A stretch of 64,000 nt of DNA. It comes from Tragulus kanchil. Its lineage: Eukaryota > Chordata > Mammalia > Artiodactyla > Tragulidae. The stretch spans positions 186,001 through 250,000 of the forward strand of contig JAIOJX010000004.1 in NCBI GenBank assembly GCA_022376925.1. Direction: 5' to 3'. The position numbers and the translations under genes were made by a program. Positions 21,877-34,072 of this stretch are shown piece after piece. The stretch's first letter is position 1, and every line of letters starts with the position of its first letter. The notes under the pieces are model-generated. The model was not told the DNA's origin. It searched no databases and saw only the letters and a program-made list of their open reading frames with translations.

Positions 21877-22689
21877 CTTTTTTCCTACATCCCTTAAACC
21901 TCATGCATCCACTTCCAGTTCATACTGTCAGGATTCTGAAAATCAAGGCTGTTAAAAGACTTTGAGAGACAGGGTTTTGAGTCTGGCTTTTAGAATCAAA
22001 GGCCAGAATGTCTGGAAGAAAACAGAAAATAAAGTATATGTTGAAATAGTAGGTTTGGAAATATAGAGTAAGGGTCAAAGAGCACTGAACCCTATTATCA
22101 AATAGAAATGCCTAGAACTTAAGGTGTGGAGGCCAGGCAGTGTTGAGGGAGGAGATTTGTGGAGCCTAGCTTTCCTAGAGCTCACCTAAGGGAATGAGAT
22201 GGGGCACTGTGGAATTGGCATTAAGACCCATCAACTAACAACAGGTAGACATCAGCTGTCCCAAGATGAAAGTCAGATCATTAATGCACATCATGAGTTT
22301 ACATTAGGCATTTGGACCAGTGTTGTCAATGATCAATGCCATAGTATCCTCATTACATCTTATTAAGACCTCCTAATGAAACACTAGAAGAGTTATGGTC
22401 ATTGTCCTCTGAGAGTTACAGTTCTTTGGGTCCAAAACTTTGCTTAGATCTATTCTACTTTCCTTCTGTGGAAACAGCTCTTGTTTACCAGGTTTATTCT
22501 AAGATGTTGCTGAGATGGCAAGAGGTCTTCTGACACCCATAGGAGAGATGGTATGGAAGGGAAGCCTCACATCAGTACCTTGGTAGGAATGAATAGAACT
22601 GGTTTGAGACCCCGTCTACTCCACCTCAGTTGCATTAAAAACAATTCCAGTTGCATGTTAACCATACTTTTTATCCTTTCCATGTGATA
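20478..22689 (+). repeat. Tandem duplication 8 (20478-21581 = 21579-22689, offset 1101/1100)
   Basis: Near-identical copies differ in homopolymers and in the (AT)n tract. Copy 1 ends in a shortened version of its partner: catgttttttccttccatgt, where copy 2 has an extra aaccatac and tat before ccatgtgatac. The sequence then jumps back to ataccttaatg. Confidence 0.97.
20740..20778 (+). repeat. (AT)n microsatellite
   Basis: TATG/TA-rich tract with 28 bases of perfect AT (20751-20778). The duplicate at 21851-21876 has 26 bases. Confidence 0.93.
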
Positions 22690-24830
22690 CAGTTAAATTT
22701 TCTAGATCTTTTTTGATGCTGTTGTAAATTAGAGTACTGATAATTATTTTATAAGGTTGCTCTGAGATTAAATGAGATAATGCATAAGATATTAGCACAT
22801 TGATTGTCCTAGGATGCATTCATAAATGGAAGTGGTGAGTATTACTCAAGGGGTGATGACACCATATTCTCTTTGTTTTTATGAAACTGAGTGACCCCTT
22901 GGTATTTATGTGATAAAGAATGTTCATTTCTGAATGTGATTGTGGTCTCAGAGACTTATCTGTCAGTTTAGATTTAGTGTTTTTCAACATGTTGCACATG
23001 AGCTAGTGTAGGCTGACTGTATAGCATAGCCTGGATAGTGTGAAAATACATAAGTCTGGGCTCAAATACAGATAATCTAATTTAGTAGATCTAGAGAAAG
23101 GCTTAAGATTCTATGTTATTAGCAAATTGCTTCCCTCTGGAGGCTTTAGGAGAGAATGCTTTTCCTTGTCTTCTTCAGGTTCTAGAAGATACCCAAGTTC
23201 TTTGGTTCACAGCACTACCTCATTTCCCTTTCCATTGACATAGGACCTTAGGACCCTTATAATTGCACTGGATCCTTCAGGTTATACCAGGTTGTCTTTC
23301 CATCTCAAAATTCTAAATGTTATTATATCTGCAAAGTCTCTTTTGTCATGTAAAGGAATAAATTCAGAGATTCTAGGGATTAGAATGTAGGTATTTTTGA
23401 GGCTCATTAGTTAACCTTTTTTGCTTGTTTGTTTGGACTGTCAGCTATACAAGAAATCCCTATAAGACTTTCTTCATTCCCAACTAGTAAGTCCATGTAT
23501 TGGGAAATTTTTCTTCTAAACAACCACTCCTCTAAGTATCTATTTCTTTGGTATACAAGTGTATAAGGAGATTGCTGTAGACTTGAAAATTTTATATTTA
23601 AATACTCTACAGGTATGCAAATTACAATATAAATGTGGGAATTACTCTGGAGCAACAGAATATCTTTACTTCTTTAGAGCATTTGTTCCCACTGGAAACA
23701 CTCTTGTAGGAAGGGAATAAAACCCCCCTGGGAATTTGAGACCCACGTCTTAAAATTTTCCCACCCTCAGTTGCATTAAAACAATTCCAGTTGCATGTTA
23801 ACCATACTTTTTATCCTTTCCATGTGATACAGTTAAATTTTCTAGATCTTTTTTGATGCTGTTGTAAATTAGAGTACTGATAATTATTTTATAAGGTTGC
23901 TCTGAGATTAAATGAGATAATGCATAAGATATTAGCACATTGATTGTCCTAGGATGCATTCATAAATGGAAGTGGTGAGTATTACTCAAGGGGTGATGAC
24001 ACCATATTCTCTTTGTTTTTATGAAACTGAGTGACCCCTTGGTATTTATGTGATAAAGAATGTTCATTTCTGAATGTGATTGTGGTCTCAGAGACTTATC
24101 TGTCAGTTTAGATTTAGTGTTTTTCAACATGTTGCACATGAGCTAGTGTAGGCTGACTGTATAGCATAGCCTGGATAGTGTGAAAATACATAAGTCTGGG
24201 CTCAAATACAGATAATCTAATTTAGTAGATCTAGAGAAAGGCTTAAGATTCTATGTTATTAGCAAATTGCTTCCCTCTGGAGGCTTTAGGAGAGAATGCT
24301 TTTCCTTGTCTTCTTCAGGTTCTAGAAGATACCCAAGTTCTTTGGTTCACAGCACTACCTCATTTCCCTTTCCATTGACATAGGACCTTAGGACCCTTAT
24401 AATTGCACTGGATCCTTCAGGTTATACCAGGTTGTCTTTCCATCTCAAAATTCTAAATGTTATTATATCTGCAAAGTCTCTTTTGTCATGTAAAGGAATA
24501 AATTCAGAGATTCTAGGGATTAGAATGTAGGTATTTTTGAGGCTCATTAGTTAACCTTTTTTGCTTGTTTGTTTGGACTGTCAGCTATACAAGAAATCCC
24601 TATAAGACTTTCTTCATTCCCAACTAGTAAGTCCATGTATTGGGAAATTTTTCTTCTAAACAACCACTCCTCTAAGTATCTATTTCTTTGGTATACAAGT
24701 GTATAAGGAGATTGCTGTAGACTTGAAAATTTTATATTTAAATACTCTACAGGTATGCAAATTACAATAAATGTGGGAATTACTCTGGAGCAACAGAATA
24801 TCTTTACTTCTTTAGAGCATTTGTTCCCAC
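22605..24830 (+). repeat. Tandem duplication 9 (22605-23692 = about 23738-24830, offset 1140)
   Basis: High identity from tcagttgcattaaaa to agcatttgttcccac. The first 85 bases overlap the end of duplication 8. The start of copy 2 is ragged: gagacccacgtcttaaaatt stands where the other copies read gagaccccgtctactcc. Bases 23693-23737 are filler. Confidence 0.96.
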
Positions 24831-25145
24831 AATGGGTAGAAATACTTTGAGTTCAGCCTGGGGAAAACTGGCCCCTGAAGTCTTAATGCAGAGTTGGGAT
24901 TCGGACATGGAAAACCTTGAATGGCTGAAAGAGACCATAGGTAGTAATTGTGTGAGTCTGCCACTTTAGTTTCTTTAGCAGCAAACATGACTCATTCACT
25001 GTTTGTTCTTCAATCACCCCAAAGAGTGTGATAGCATTATTGATCTCTCCCTTTGCCAGCCATAGTATCTTAATGCATTATAGACAATATGCCTACATAT
25101 TCTCTGCTATTTGACTACAGCAATCATAACAAAAAAAACATGTTT
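24831..25145. other. Unassigned DNA before the LINE-1
   Basis: Single-copy-type flank. No feature recognised. Confidence 0.45.
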
Positions 25146-25161
25146 AAAAGTGCTAGCAGGT
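25146..25161 (+). other. LINE-1 target-site duplication, left copy
   Basis: AAAAGTGCTAGCAGGT. The preceding bases are GTTT, giving TT|AAAA, the L1 endonuclease consensus. The right copy at 28793-28808 reads AAAAATGCTAGCAGGT with one mismatch. Confidence 0.9.
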
Positions 25162-26834
25162 GAACTTAGATGCCAAGATCCTCAACAAAATCCTAGCAAA
25201 CAGAATTCAACGACACATCAAAAAACTCATACATCATGATCATGTCGGGTTCATCCCAGGTATGCAAGAATTCTTCAATATCTGCAAATCAATCAATGTG
25301 ATACACCATATCAACAAACTGAGAGACAAAAATCACATGATCATCTCAATAGATACAGAAAAAGCCTTCGACAAAGTACAACATCCATTTATGATAAAAA
25401 CTCTTCAGAAAATGGGCATAGAAGGAACCTATCTCAACATAGTGAAAGCCATATATGAAAAGCCCACAGCGAACCTTATTCTCAACAGTGAAAAACTCAA
25501 AGCATTCCCTCTAAGATCAGGAACAAGACAGGGGTGTCCACTTTCACCACTACTATTCAACATAGCCCTAGAAGTGCTAGCAACGGCAATAAGAGAAGAG
25601 AAAAAATCAAAGGAATCCAGATTGGAAAGGAAGAAGTCAAGCTCTCTCTTTTTGCAGATGACATGATAGTATACATAGAAGATCCCAAAGACACTATTAC
25701 AAAGCTACTAGAGCTAATCAACGAATTCAGCAAAGTCACAGGATACAAAGTCAACACACAGAAATCACTGGCATGTCTATACACAAACAATGAAAAATCA
25801 GAAAATGAAATCAAAGAGGCAGTCCCCTTCACCATTGCAACCAAAAGAATCAAGTATCTAGGAAGAAACATACCCAAAGAAGCAAAAGAACTGTACACAG
25901 AAAATTACAAGACCCTCATGAACGAAATTAAAGAAGATTTAACAGATGGAGAGATATTCCATGTTCCTGGGTCGGAAGAATCAATATTGTGAAAATGACC
26001 ATACTACCAAATAGCACCTACAGATTCAATATAATACCTATTCAGCTTCCATTGACATTTTTCACAGAACTAGACCAAAGAATAACACAGTTCATATGGA
26101 AACACAAAAGACCTCGAATAGCCAAAGCAATTCTGAGAAAGAAAAATGGAGCTGGAAGAATCAGCCTCCCTAACTTCAGACTCTACTACAAAGCAACAGT
26201 CATCAAGACAGTATGGTACTGGCACACTAACAGAAGTATAGACCAATGGAACAAGATCGAGAACACAGAGATAAACCCACGCACTTATGGGTACCTTATT
26301 TTTGACAAAGGAGGAGAAACTATAAAATGGGACAAAGACAGCCTCTTCAACAAGTGGTGCTGGGAAAATTGGACAGCTATATGCAAAAAAATGAAATTGG
26401 AACATTCCCTGACACCATACACTAAGACCAACTCAAAATGGATTCAAGACCTAAATGTAAGACCAGAAACCATCAAACTCTTAGAGGAGAATATAGGCAA
26501 AACTCTCAAGGACATCAATCAAAGCAAGATCTTCTCTGACCCACCTACTAAAATAGCAGAACTGAAAAGAAAAATGAACCTGTGGGACCTCATGAAACCG
26601 AAAAGCTTTTGTACAGCCAAAGAAATTACAGAAAAGCTGAACCGACAGCCCACAGAGTGGGAGAAAATCATAGCAAATGAAACAACAGACAAAGAATTCA
26701 TCTCCAAAATCTACAAGCAACTCAGACAACTCAGCACAGGGAAAAGGAAAAAAACTAAAGAGATGCCTCTCCAAAGAGGACATACAGATGGCCCAAAAGC
26801 ACATGAAACGATGCTCAACCTCGCTTATTATTAG
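25160..26834 (+). pseudogene. LINE-1 ORF2 fragment: reverse transcriptase and C-terminal region, frameshifted
   Basis: ORF2p is the L1 endonuclease/reverse transcriptase that copies L1 RNA into the target site. Here only the part from inside the RT domain remains. The first open stretch (25160-25666) carries the RT blocks IDTEKAFD and [10 protein letters not shown]. The catalytic FADD lies in a different frame (25534-25992), and the C-terminal region in a third (25989-26834). There are thus at least two frameshifts, one in the purine-rich run near 25600 and one near 25945. The endonuclease domain is absent through 5' truncation, so no function is expected. Confidence 0.93.
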
Positions 26835-28226
26835 AGAAATACAAATTAAAACTACAATGAGATATCACCTCACTCCTGTCAGAATGGCCATCTTCAAAAA
26901 ATCTGCAGACACTAAATGCTGGAGAGGGTTCGGAGAAAAGGGAACCCTCTTGCATTGCTGGTGGGAATGTCAATTGATGCATCCTCTATGAAAGACAGTC
27001 TGGTGATTCTTTAAAAAGCTAAAAATTGAAGCAACCTCTGACCCATGAATCCCACTCCTAGGCTTATATCCTGATGAAATCAAAACTGAAAGAAGCACCT
27101 GTACCCCAATGTTCACTGCAGCTCTCTATAAAATCTAGCTTCCATTGACATTTTCACAGAACTAGACCAAAGAATAACACAGTTCATATGGAAACACAAA
27201 AGACCTCGAATAGCCAAAGCAATTCTGAGAAAAAAAAAAAATGGAGCTGGAGGAGTCAGCCTCCCTAACTTCAGACTCTACTACAAAGCAACAGTCATCA
27301 AGACAGTATGGTACTGGCACACTAACAGAAGTATAGACCAATGGAACAAGATCGAGAACACAGAGATAAACCCACGCACTTATGGGTACCTTATTTTTGA
27401 CAAAGGAGGAGAAACTATAAAATGGGACAAAGACAGCCTCTTCAACAAGTGGTGCTGGGAAAATTGGACAGCTATATGCAAAAAAAATGAAATTGGAACA
27501 TTCCCTGACACCATACACTAAGACCAACTCAAAATGGATTCAAGACCTAAATGTAAGACCAGAAACCATCAAACTCTTAGAGGAGAATATAGGCAAAACT
27601 CTCAAGGACATCAATCAAAGCAAGATCTTCTCTGACCCACCTACTAAAATAGCAGAACTGAAAAGAAAAATGAACCTGTGGGACCTCATGAAACCGAAAA
27701 GCTTTTGTACAGCCAAAGAAATTACAGAAAAGCTGAACCGACAGCCCACAGAGTGGGAGAAAATCATAGCAAATGAAACAACAGACAAAGAATTCATCTC
27801 CAAAATCTACAAGCAACTCAGACAACTCAGCACAGGGAAAAGGAAAAAATCTAAAGAGATGCCTCTCCAAAGAGGACATACAGATGGCCCAAAAGCACAT
27901 GAAACGATGCTCAACCTCGCTTATTATTAGAGAAATACAAATTAAAACTACAATGAGATATCACCTCACTCCTGTCAGAATGGCCATCTTCAAAAAATCT
28001 GCAGACACTAAATGCTGGAGAGGGTTCGGAGAAAAGGGAACCCTCTTGCATTGCTGGTGGGAATGTCAATTGATGCATCCTCTATGAAAGACAGTCTGGA
28101 GATTTCTTAAAAAACTAAAAATTGAAGCACCCTATGACCCAGGAATCCCACTCTTAGGCTTATATCCTGATGAAATCAAAACTGAAAGAAGCACCTGTAC
28201 CCCAATGTTCACTGCAGCTCTCTATA
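26044..28226 (+). repeat. Tandem duplication 10 inside LINE-1 (26044-27130 = 27137-28226, offset 1092-1096)
   Basis: Repeats the C-terminal half of ORF2 and the start of the 3' end. Differences cluster near the end of copy 1 (27000-27060: gtgattctttaaaaagct versus gagatttcttaaaaaact, and gcaacctctgacccatgaat versus gcaccctatgacccaggaat). The body is nearly identical apart from an A-run (27230). Confidence 0.97.
27137..28087 (+). pseudogene. Second copy of LINE-1 ORF2 C-terminal region
   Basis: Open stretches at 27487-27930 and 27773-28087 repeat 26391-26834 and 26677-26991 with one or two residue differences. They arise from duplication 10 and are not a second insertion. Confidence 0.9.
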
Positions 28227-28642
28227 CAATAGCCAGAACTTGGAAGCAACCTAGATGTCCATCGACAAATGAATGGATACAAAAGCCCTGGTACATATAT
28301 ACAATGGAATACTATTCAGCTGTTAAAAGAAATGCAGAAGACTCAGTCCTAATGAAGTGGCTGGCTCTAGAACCTATCATAAAAAGTGAAGTAAGTCAAA
28401 AAGAGAAAGACAAATACAGTATACTAACACACATATATGAAATCTAGTAGGACGGTCTTGATAATACACGCAGTGAACTCCTGGAAAAACTCCTGGACAG
28501 GGCATAGACATAGGGACACTGTGGGGAAGGAACAGGGAGGGGGAGGCATGGAGGGAGTAACATGGAAACCTATACTGTCATGTGTGGAAAAGATAGCTAC
28601 TGTCGTTGTGCTAAGGGAATAGGAGTGCTTACAATGGCATGG

Positions 28643-28687
28643 GGCGATGGTCCGGAGGGGTGGGATGGGGGGAACTGGGGAGGTGGG
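28643..28687 (+). other. G-rich potential quadruplex tract in LINE-1 3' UTR
   Basis: Clustered G runs (GGGG, GGGG, GGG, GGGGGG, GGGG, GGG) with short loops. G-rich 3' UTR tracts are a known feature of mammalian L1. A second, looser G-rich patch lies at 28523-28555. Confidence 0.75.
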
Positions 28688-28884
28688 ACCATGGATATGC
28701 ATATGACTGATCTGGGAACATACATGTCTGTGAAGAACAAAACTTTATAAACCTTTAAAATAAAGAATAATAAAAAAAAAGAAACTCTAAAAAAAAATGC
28801 TAGCAGGTATTTCTAATAAAAGATTTGGTCTGCATTATTCAACAGAAGTGCTATGCATATAAAAAGAAAACAGTTACAGAGTTT

Positions 28885-29240
28885 ATGGAATATTTAATTT
28901 TTTACTTTTAGTTTTGGGTATTCTGGGTTTTCACTTCTGCCACAGACTCTTCTCTAGTTGCAAGTACTAGGGACTACTCTCTAGTGGAGGCAAGCGGGCT
29001 TCCTGTTGCAGTGACCTCTCTTGTTGTGGAATTCGGGCTCTAGGGCACACGGGCTTCAGTAATTGCAGCACAAGGGCTCAATAGTTGCAGTTCCAAGGCT
29101 CTAGAGCACAGGCTCAATAGTTGTGGCTCATGGACTTAGTTACTCTGCATCATGTAGGATCTTCCCAGATCAGGGATGGAACCCATGTCTCCAGAGCATT
29201 AGCAGGTGAACTCTTCACCACTGAGCTACCAGGGAACCCT
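28885..29240 (-). mobile_element. Long CHR-type tRNA-Glu SINE, antisense
   Basis: Read on the minus strand it begins gggttccctggtagctcagt, has B-box-like gggttccatccctgatctgg, then successive tRNA-unrelated body blocks (gagccacaactattgagcc, agcccgtgtgccctagagcc, caggaagcccgcttgcctcc). It is an older, long CHR-like element. Its first 30 bases are repeated at 30438-30467. Confidence 0.75.
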
Positions 29241-31662
29241 GTTGAATGGTTTATATGTTAACTTTGATAGGGCTCAGAAAAAGCTGAGGGAATATGAATC
29301 AGTGCTAGTGAATGATTTTTTCATGGTGGCTTGTCTTGAGGATTTTGTTGAAAATGCCCAACTCTATATTTGAGATTTTTTGTCTCAAAATACACTGCAT
29401 CCATCAGTGTACCACCATTAACATGTTGGCAGGTAAACTGAATGTGACTCCAAAAGAAACTGGATTATAACTTTGATTAGCAATGCAAAACTGAATGTCA
29501 AGACTGATTCTGAATTAGATTATATGGTTAGGGGTAACAATGCAGTCTTCCCCTATCAGTGATTGAAAAGACCAAAATTTAGTCTTTATTTTAGTGTGTA
29601 TAGTCTGTTTCATTTAGAAGACAGATGTTGGCCATGAATATTGAGAAGAAACATAATCAGAAGCTCTTAACCAGGCAACTCAGGACTCTGGCTTCTATTC
29701 AAGAATTGTATGGAAAAGATACAAAAACTGTAAAAGAAAGATGAAATAATAAAACCACTTTATAAAGGTGGAACATACTGAAAACAACATGTTGAATAAA
29801 AAATTTTGGAGAATTTGAATAAAATTGGCTCTGCTTCACTTTCAAAATTCCTTGACAAATTTAGGATATGAACAGAACAAGCTTACGGGTCAGGGTGTAA
29901 ACAGTTTTCACTCCTGCTTGATTATCAATGCACTAGATGCTAACTTCTGATAAAGAAAGGACCTTCTTATAGCTTCTCAATACAGAGACAGCATATAAGA
30001 CTTCACATCTGAAAACAGTAGCTTCTATTTCTGAGCTCTGGCTACATATGATCATGCTCAGATGGATGTTGGTCGTTTTCAAATGTTAACTTAATACTAT
30101 TCTTATGGTTTTTCTGGCTATTTCTCCTGATTCTTTGTCCAAGTGTCTTCTAAGTCTCTTTTATATTTTTATTCTCAGTCTATGGAATCCATCTTTTGCC
30201 TTCAAGATAAACTTTCTCTTATCAAATATATCATCATCATATCATGTATCTCTCAAAATCTCATCCATATATAGCTGAGGCATACTATGTGGATTGCTAA
30301 ACTCAAAATCAGTAACTGACTCTCTTTGTTTTTTTGTCTTCCTCCTGTCAGTTCACCTCCAAGACAATGATGGAGAATGCTTAGCTGATTGAATGTGGAA
30401 AGAAAAAGGAGTGAAGCAAAATTCTGGCAGAAATAATCTCTTCACCACTGAGCTACCAGGGAACCCTGTTGAATGGTTTATATGTTAACTTTGATAGGGC
30501 TCAGAAAAGCTGAGGAATATGAATCAGTGCTAGTGAATGATTTTTTCATGGTGGCTTGTCTTGAGGATTTTGTTGAAAATGCCCAACTCTATATTTGAGA
30601 TTTTTTGTCTCAAAATACACTGCATCCATCAGTGTACCACCATTAACATGTTGGCAGGTAAACTGAATGTGACTCCAAAAGAAACTGGATTATAACTTTG
30701 ATTAGCAATGCAAAACTGAATGTCAAGACTGATTCTGAATTAGATTATATGGTTAGGGGTAACAATGCAGTCTTCCCCTATCAGTGATTGAAAAGACCAA
30801 AATTTAGTCTTTATTTTAGTGTGTATAGTCTGTTTCATTTAGAAGACAGATGTTGGCCATGAATATTGAGAAGAAACATAATCAGAAGCTCTTAACCAGG
30901 CAACTCAGGACTCTGGCTTCTATTCAAGAATTGTATGGAAAAGATACAAAAACTGTAAAAGAAAGATGAAATAATAAAACCACTTTATAAAGGTGGAACA
31001 TACTGAAAACAACATGTTGAATAAAAAATTTTGGAGAATTTGAATAAAATTGGCTCTGCTTCACTTTCAAAATTCCTTGACAAATTTAGGATATGAACAG
31101 AACAAGCTTACGGGTCAGGGTGTAAACAGTTTTCACTCCTGCTTGATTATCAATGCACTAGATGCTAACTTCTGATAAAGAAAGGACCTTCTTATAGCTT
31201 CTCAATACAGAGACAGCATATAAGACTTCACATCTGAAAACAGTAGCTTCTATTTCTGAGCTCTGGCTACATATGATCATGCTCAGATGGATGTTGGTCG
31301 TTTTCAAATGTTAACTTAATACTATTCTTATGGTTTTTCTGGCTATTTCTCCTGATTCTTTGTCCAAGTGTCTTCTAAGTCTCTTTTATATTTTTATTCT
31401 CAGTCTATGGAATCCATCTTTTGCCTTCAAGATAAACTTTCTCTTATCAAATATATCATCATCATATCATGTATCTCTCAAAATCTCATCCATATATAGC
31501 TGAGGCATACTATGTGGATTGCTAAACTCAAAATCAGTAACTGACTCTCTTTGTTTTTTTGTCTTCCTCCTGTCAGTTCACCTCCAAGACAATGATGGAG
31601 AATGCTTAGCTGATTGAATGTGGAAAGAAAAAAGGAGTGAAGCAAAATTCTGGCAAGAAATA
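29211..31662 (+). repeat. Tandem duplication 11 (29211-30435 = 30438-31662, offset 1227/1225)
   Basis: The longest unit in the window. Copies differ only in short homopolymers (cagaaaaagctgaggg versus cagaaaagctgagg; aaaaaggag versus aaaaaaggag). The junction taatctcttcacc is near-seamless. Confidence 0.97.
29241..30435. other. Unassigned DNA (copy 2 at 30468-31662)
   Basis: AT-rich, no recognised family and no coding signal. It is doubled by duplication 11. Confidence 0.45.
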
Positions 31663-32394
31663 CATATTAATTAATATTTCAAAATATTATCAATTTTCAT
31701 AATTTGTTTCATCATTGAAATTCAAAGATGCATTCTCCTAAGGTTGTACCAAACCACACCCCATCACGCTGTATTCATTTCAATAAATTTTTCAACAACT
31801 TCAAGACCTTGGATTTCCAAATTGACATATTTCCCCTTCACCAGGATACATCCCACTCTCTAAACCTCCACTCTCTCTGTGGTGCAAGCATGCTGCTCTC
31901 CAGCTCCTGGGAAAGACTGAATAGCAAGAGACCTGCACCACCCTCTCTGTGTTAAGCTGCCAGTCTGCCTTTTCTGACAGTTGCCTTAGCCAACTGTCTC
32001 TGACTCAGCTCTATGCCAGGTGAAGACTTGTAGAAAACATCCCCTACTGCTGCTCTTCTCCCAAGGAGTAAAGGATTAGCATTCAGTACACCTGAGCACA
32101 GGGCAGCTCCTTCTCGGTTTGTTTGTCTGGTATTAAAAGGGGATGGGAACTAGCTTAAGGTCTGAAATTAGTTCCTTCCCACAGATACCTTCCACCCTCT
32201 AATACCCATGTACATAGCAAGAATGTGGACTCTGCTGTCTGCTCAACTGGTTCAGCTTCCTTAATACAAGTGGCTGCTTGTCTAACTCTGTCTCACCATT
32301 CCAGCTCTTTCAACTCTGTAATGCAGTAGTACAGAGAAGCAGCCAAGATTTGTGTGTAGGTTATTCCAAGTTTGCATCAGAAAGAAAAATGTGA
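31663..32394. other. Unassigned DNA
   Basis: Contains a 75-codon open stretch (31728-31955) without any recognised domain, probably chance. No repeat family recognised. Confidence 0.45.
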
Positions 32395-32570
32395 ATTCAG
32401 TATCTTTTCTGCTACTCACCAAGTATGTGACCTTGGGCAAGCTGTTTAACTTCCTTAAGCTTCTATCTGCTACTCTGTAAAAAGACACCTACATCACTGG
32501 ATTGCTAAAAGGATAAAATAAAATGGGTAAAACAGTTAGCATCATGCCTGGAACATGTTTCTCCAAAAAT
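32395..32570 (+). mobile_element. MIR SINE
   Basis: The core tgtgaccttgggcaagctgt, then tttaacttccttaagcttct, gctactctgtaaaaagaca, then ggattgctaaaaggataaaa and gttagcatcatgcctggaac follow MIR order closely. Confidence 0.88.
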
Positions 32571-33000
32571 TGAAGTCATGGTTATATTTTGTGTTATTTA
32601 ATAAAGATGGGCTAAGTACTTATTATGAAAAATGCCATGCTTGATACTGTGAAAGTAGGGAAAGGAGAAGACATGGTCCCTGAAAAGAACATTGCAGACT
32701 ATTGGAACAGAGAAAATATCCAAGTTAGCAAAGGGAATATGTGAAGGTGGGGTAAAGCTATGGGGAGAAAATTGTTGAGGATAAAGTTGGACCTATACAG
32801 CATGCAAGAGGGTCCAGAGGAAACTCCATTGCAAATGTGTGGGAAAGGCCACCTTGACATAAATTCCATCCTGTGGACAACAGCATTTCCTCATGTTTTT
32901 GAGATTCTCCTATCCAATAGTGCTGTATAACAACCATAAAGATGTATGCCTCTATTACTTTGTAATTTTTGGATATCCATGGGTATTGTAATTTCCAACT
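32571..33000. other. Unassigned DNA
   Basis: No recognised family, coding signal or simple repeat. Confidence 0.45.
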
Positions 33001-33004
33001 AATT

Positions 33005-33160
33005 ATCTCTGTGGCTAAGATGGTAAAGAATCTACCTGCAATACAGAAGACCTAGGTTCAACCCCTGAAGATCCCTTGGAGAAAGAATGGACAAAGGAGC
33101 CTGTTGGGCTAAAGTCCATGGTGTCTTTAAGTGATGGAAATGACTGAACAATTAACAGTT
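33005..33160 (+). mobile_element. Bov-tA SINE, degraded
   Basis: ctctgtggctaagatggtaa, gaatctacctgcaatacaga, ggttcaacccctgaagatcc, ggagcctgttgggctaaagt and ccatggtgtctttaagtgat keep Bov-tA order, with an internal deletion of the ggcaacccactcc block. Confidence 0.85.
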
Positions 33161-33823
33161 ATGGGTAAGCTCAGGGTATCTAAAAATAAACAAGCAAACA
33201 ACTCTTTCATCCTCATTTACCTCTCTTTCCCTCACACCACTATGATCACCTGGGTCATCTTTAAAAAATTTAGATTTTTTTGGAACTGGGTGGCAGTTCA
33301 GTTGTCACACAGTCCTGTCTGACTCTTTGTGACCCCACAGACTGCAGCACCTCAAGCTTCCCTGTTGTTCACCATCTCCCTGAGCTTGCTCAAACTCATG
33401 TCCATTAACTCAGTGAGACCATCCAACCATTTCATCCTCTCTCATCCCCTTATTCTGCCTTCTATTTTTCCCAACATCAAGATCTTTTCCAATGAGTTAT
33501 CTCTTCTCATCAGGTAGCCAAAGTATTGAAACTTTTGCTTCAGCATCATTCCTTCCAATGAAAATTCAGGGTTGATCTCCTTTAGGGTTGACTGGTTTGA
33601 TCTCCTTGCAGTCCAAGGGACCCTCAAGGGCCTTTTTCAACACCACAGTTCAAAGGCATCCATTCTTTGGTGCTCAGCCTTCTTTATGGTCCAATTCTCA
33701 CATCCATACATGACTACTGGGAAAACGATAGCTTTAACTATATAGACTTTTCCTGGCAAAGTGATGTCTCTGCTTTTGAATATGCTGTTTAGGTTTGTCA
33801 TAGATTTTCCCATGTTTTTTTGG

Positions 33824-34072
33824 CCGCTTCTATTGTTCTTTCATTTATGTCCATCTTTGTTCTTTGGCCTGTGTGGGCCTCCAATCACAGTGGCCTCTCT
33901 CGTCACAGAGCACTGGCTCTGGGCGCATGCACTCCAGAGCTCTGGCTGGGCAATTGGACACATCCATCCAGCCGCTCTGCAGCACTTGTGATCCTTTCAG
34001 GCCAGGGATCGAACTGGCACCCTCTGCACTGCAAGGTGGTGTCCTTACCCACTGGACCACCAGGGAATCCTG
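33824..34072 (-). mobile_element. CHR-type SINE nested in BovB, antisense (copy 1)
   Basis: On the minus strand the head is ggattccctggtggtccagt, the B-box gttcgatccctggcctg, and the end gaggcccacacaggccaaag with tail gaacaaag. BovB reads ggtttgtcatagattttccc on the left and ctggtcatagcttttctacc on the right, which gives an imperfect target-site duplication of about 14 bases (tgtcatagatttt / ggtcatagctttt). Confidence 0.87.

Larger units (their letters stand above)
25162..28797 (+). mobile_element. 5'-truncated LINE-1 with internal tandem duplication
   Basis: The insertion starts inside ORF2 and runs through the reverse transcriptase, the C-terminal region, a G-rich 3' UTR and a polyA tail at 28780-28797. 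It is bounded by a 15/16 target-site duplication. It is in total 3.64 kb, but duplication 10 adds about 1.1 kb, so the original insertion was about 2.54 kb. It is probably a fairly recent insertion, because the target-site duplication and the reading frames are well preserved. Confidence 0.95.

Noticed and set aside
25160..28447. Functional LINE-1
   Set aside because: 5' truncated, with no ORF1 or endonuclease domain, and at least two frameshifts in ORF2.
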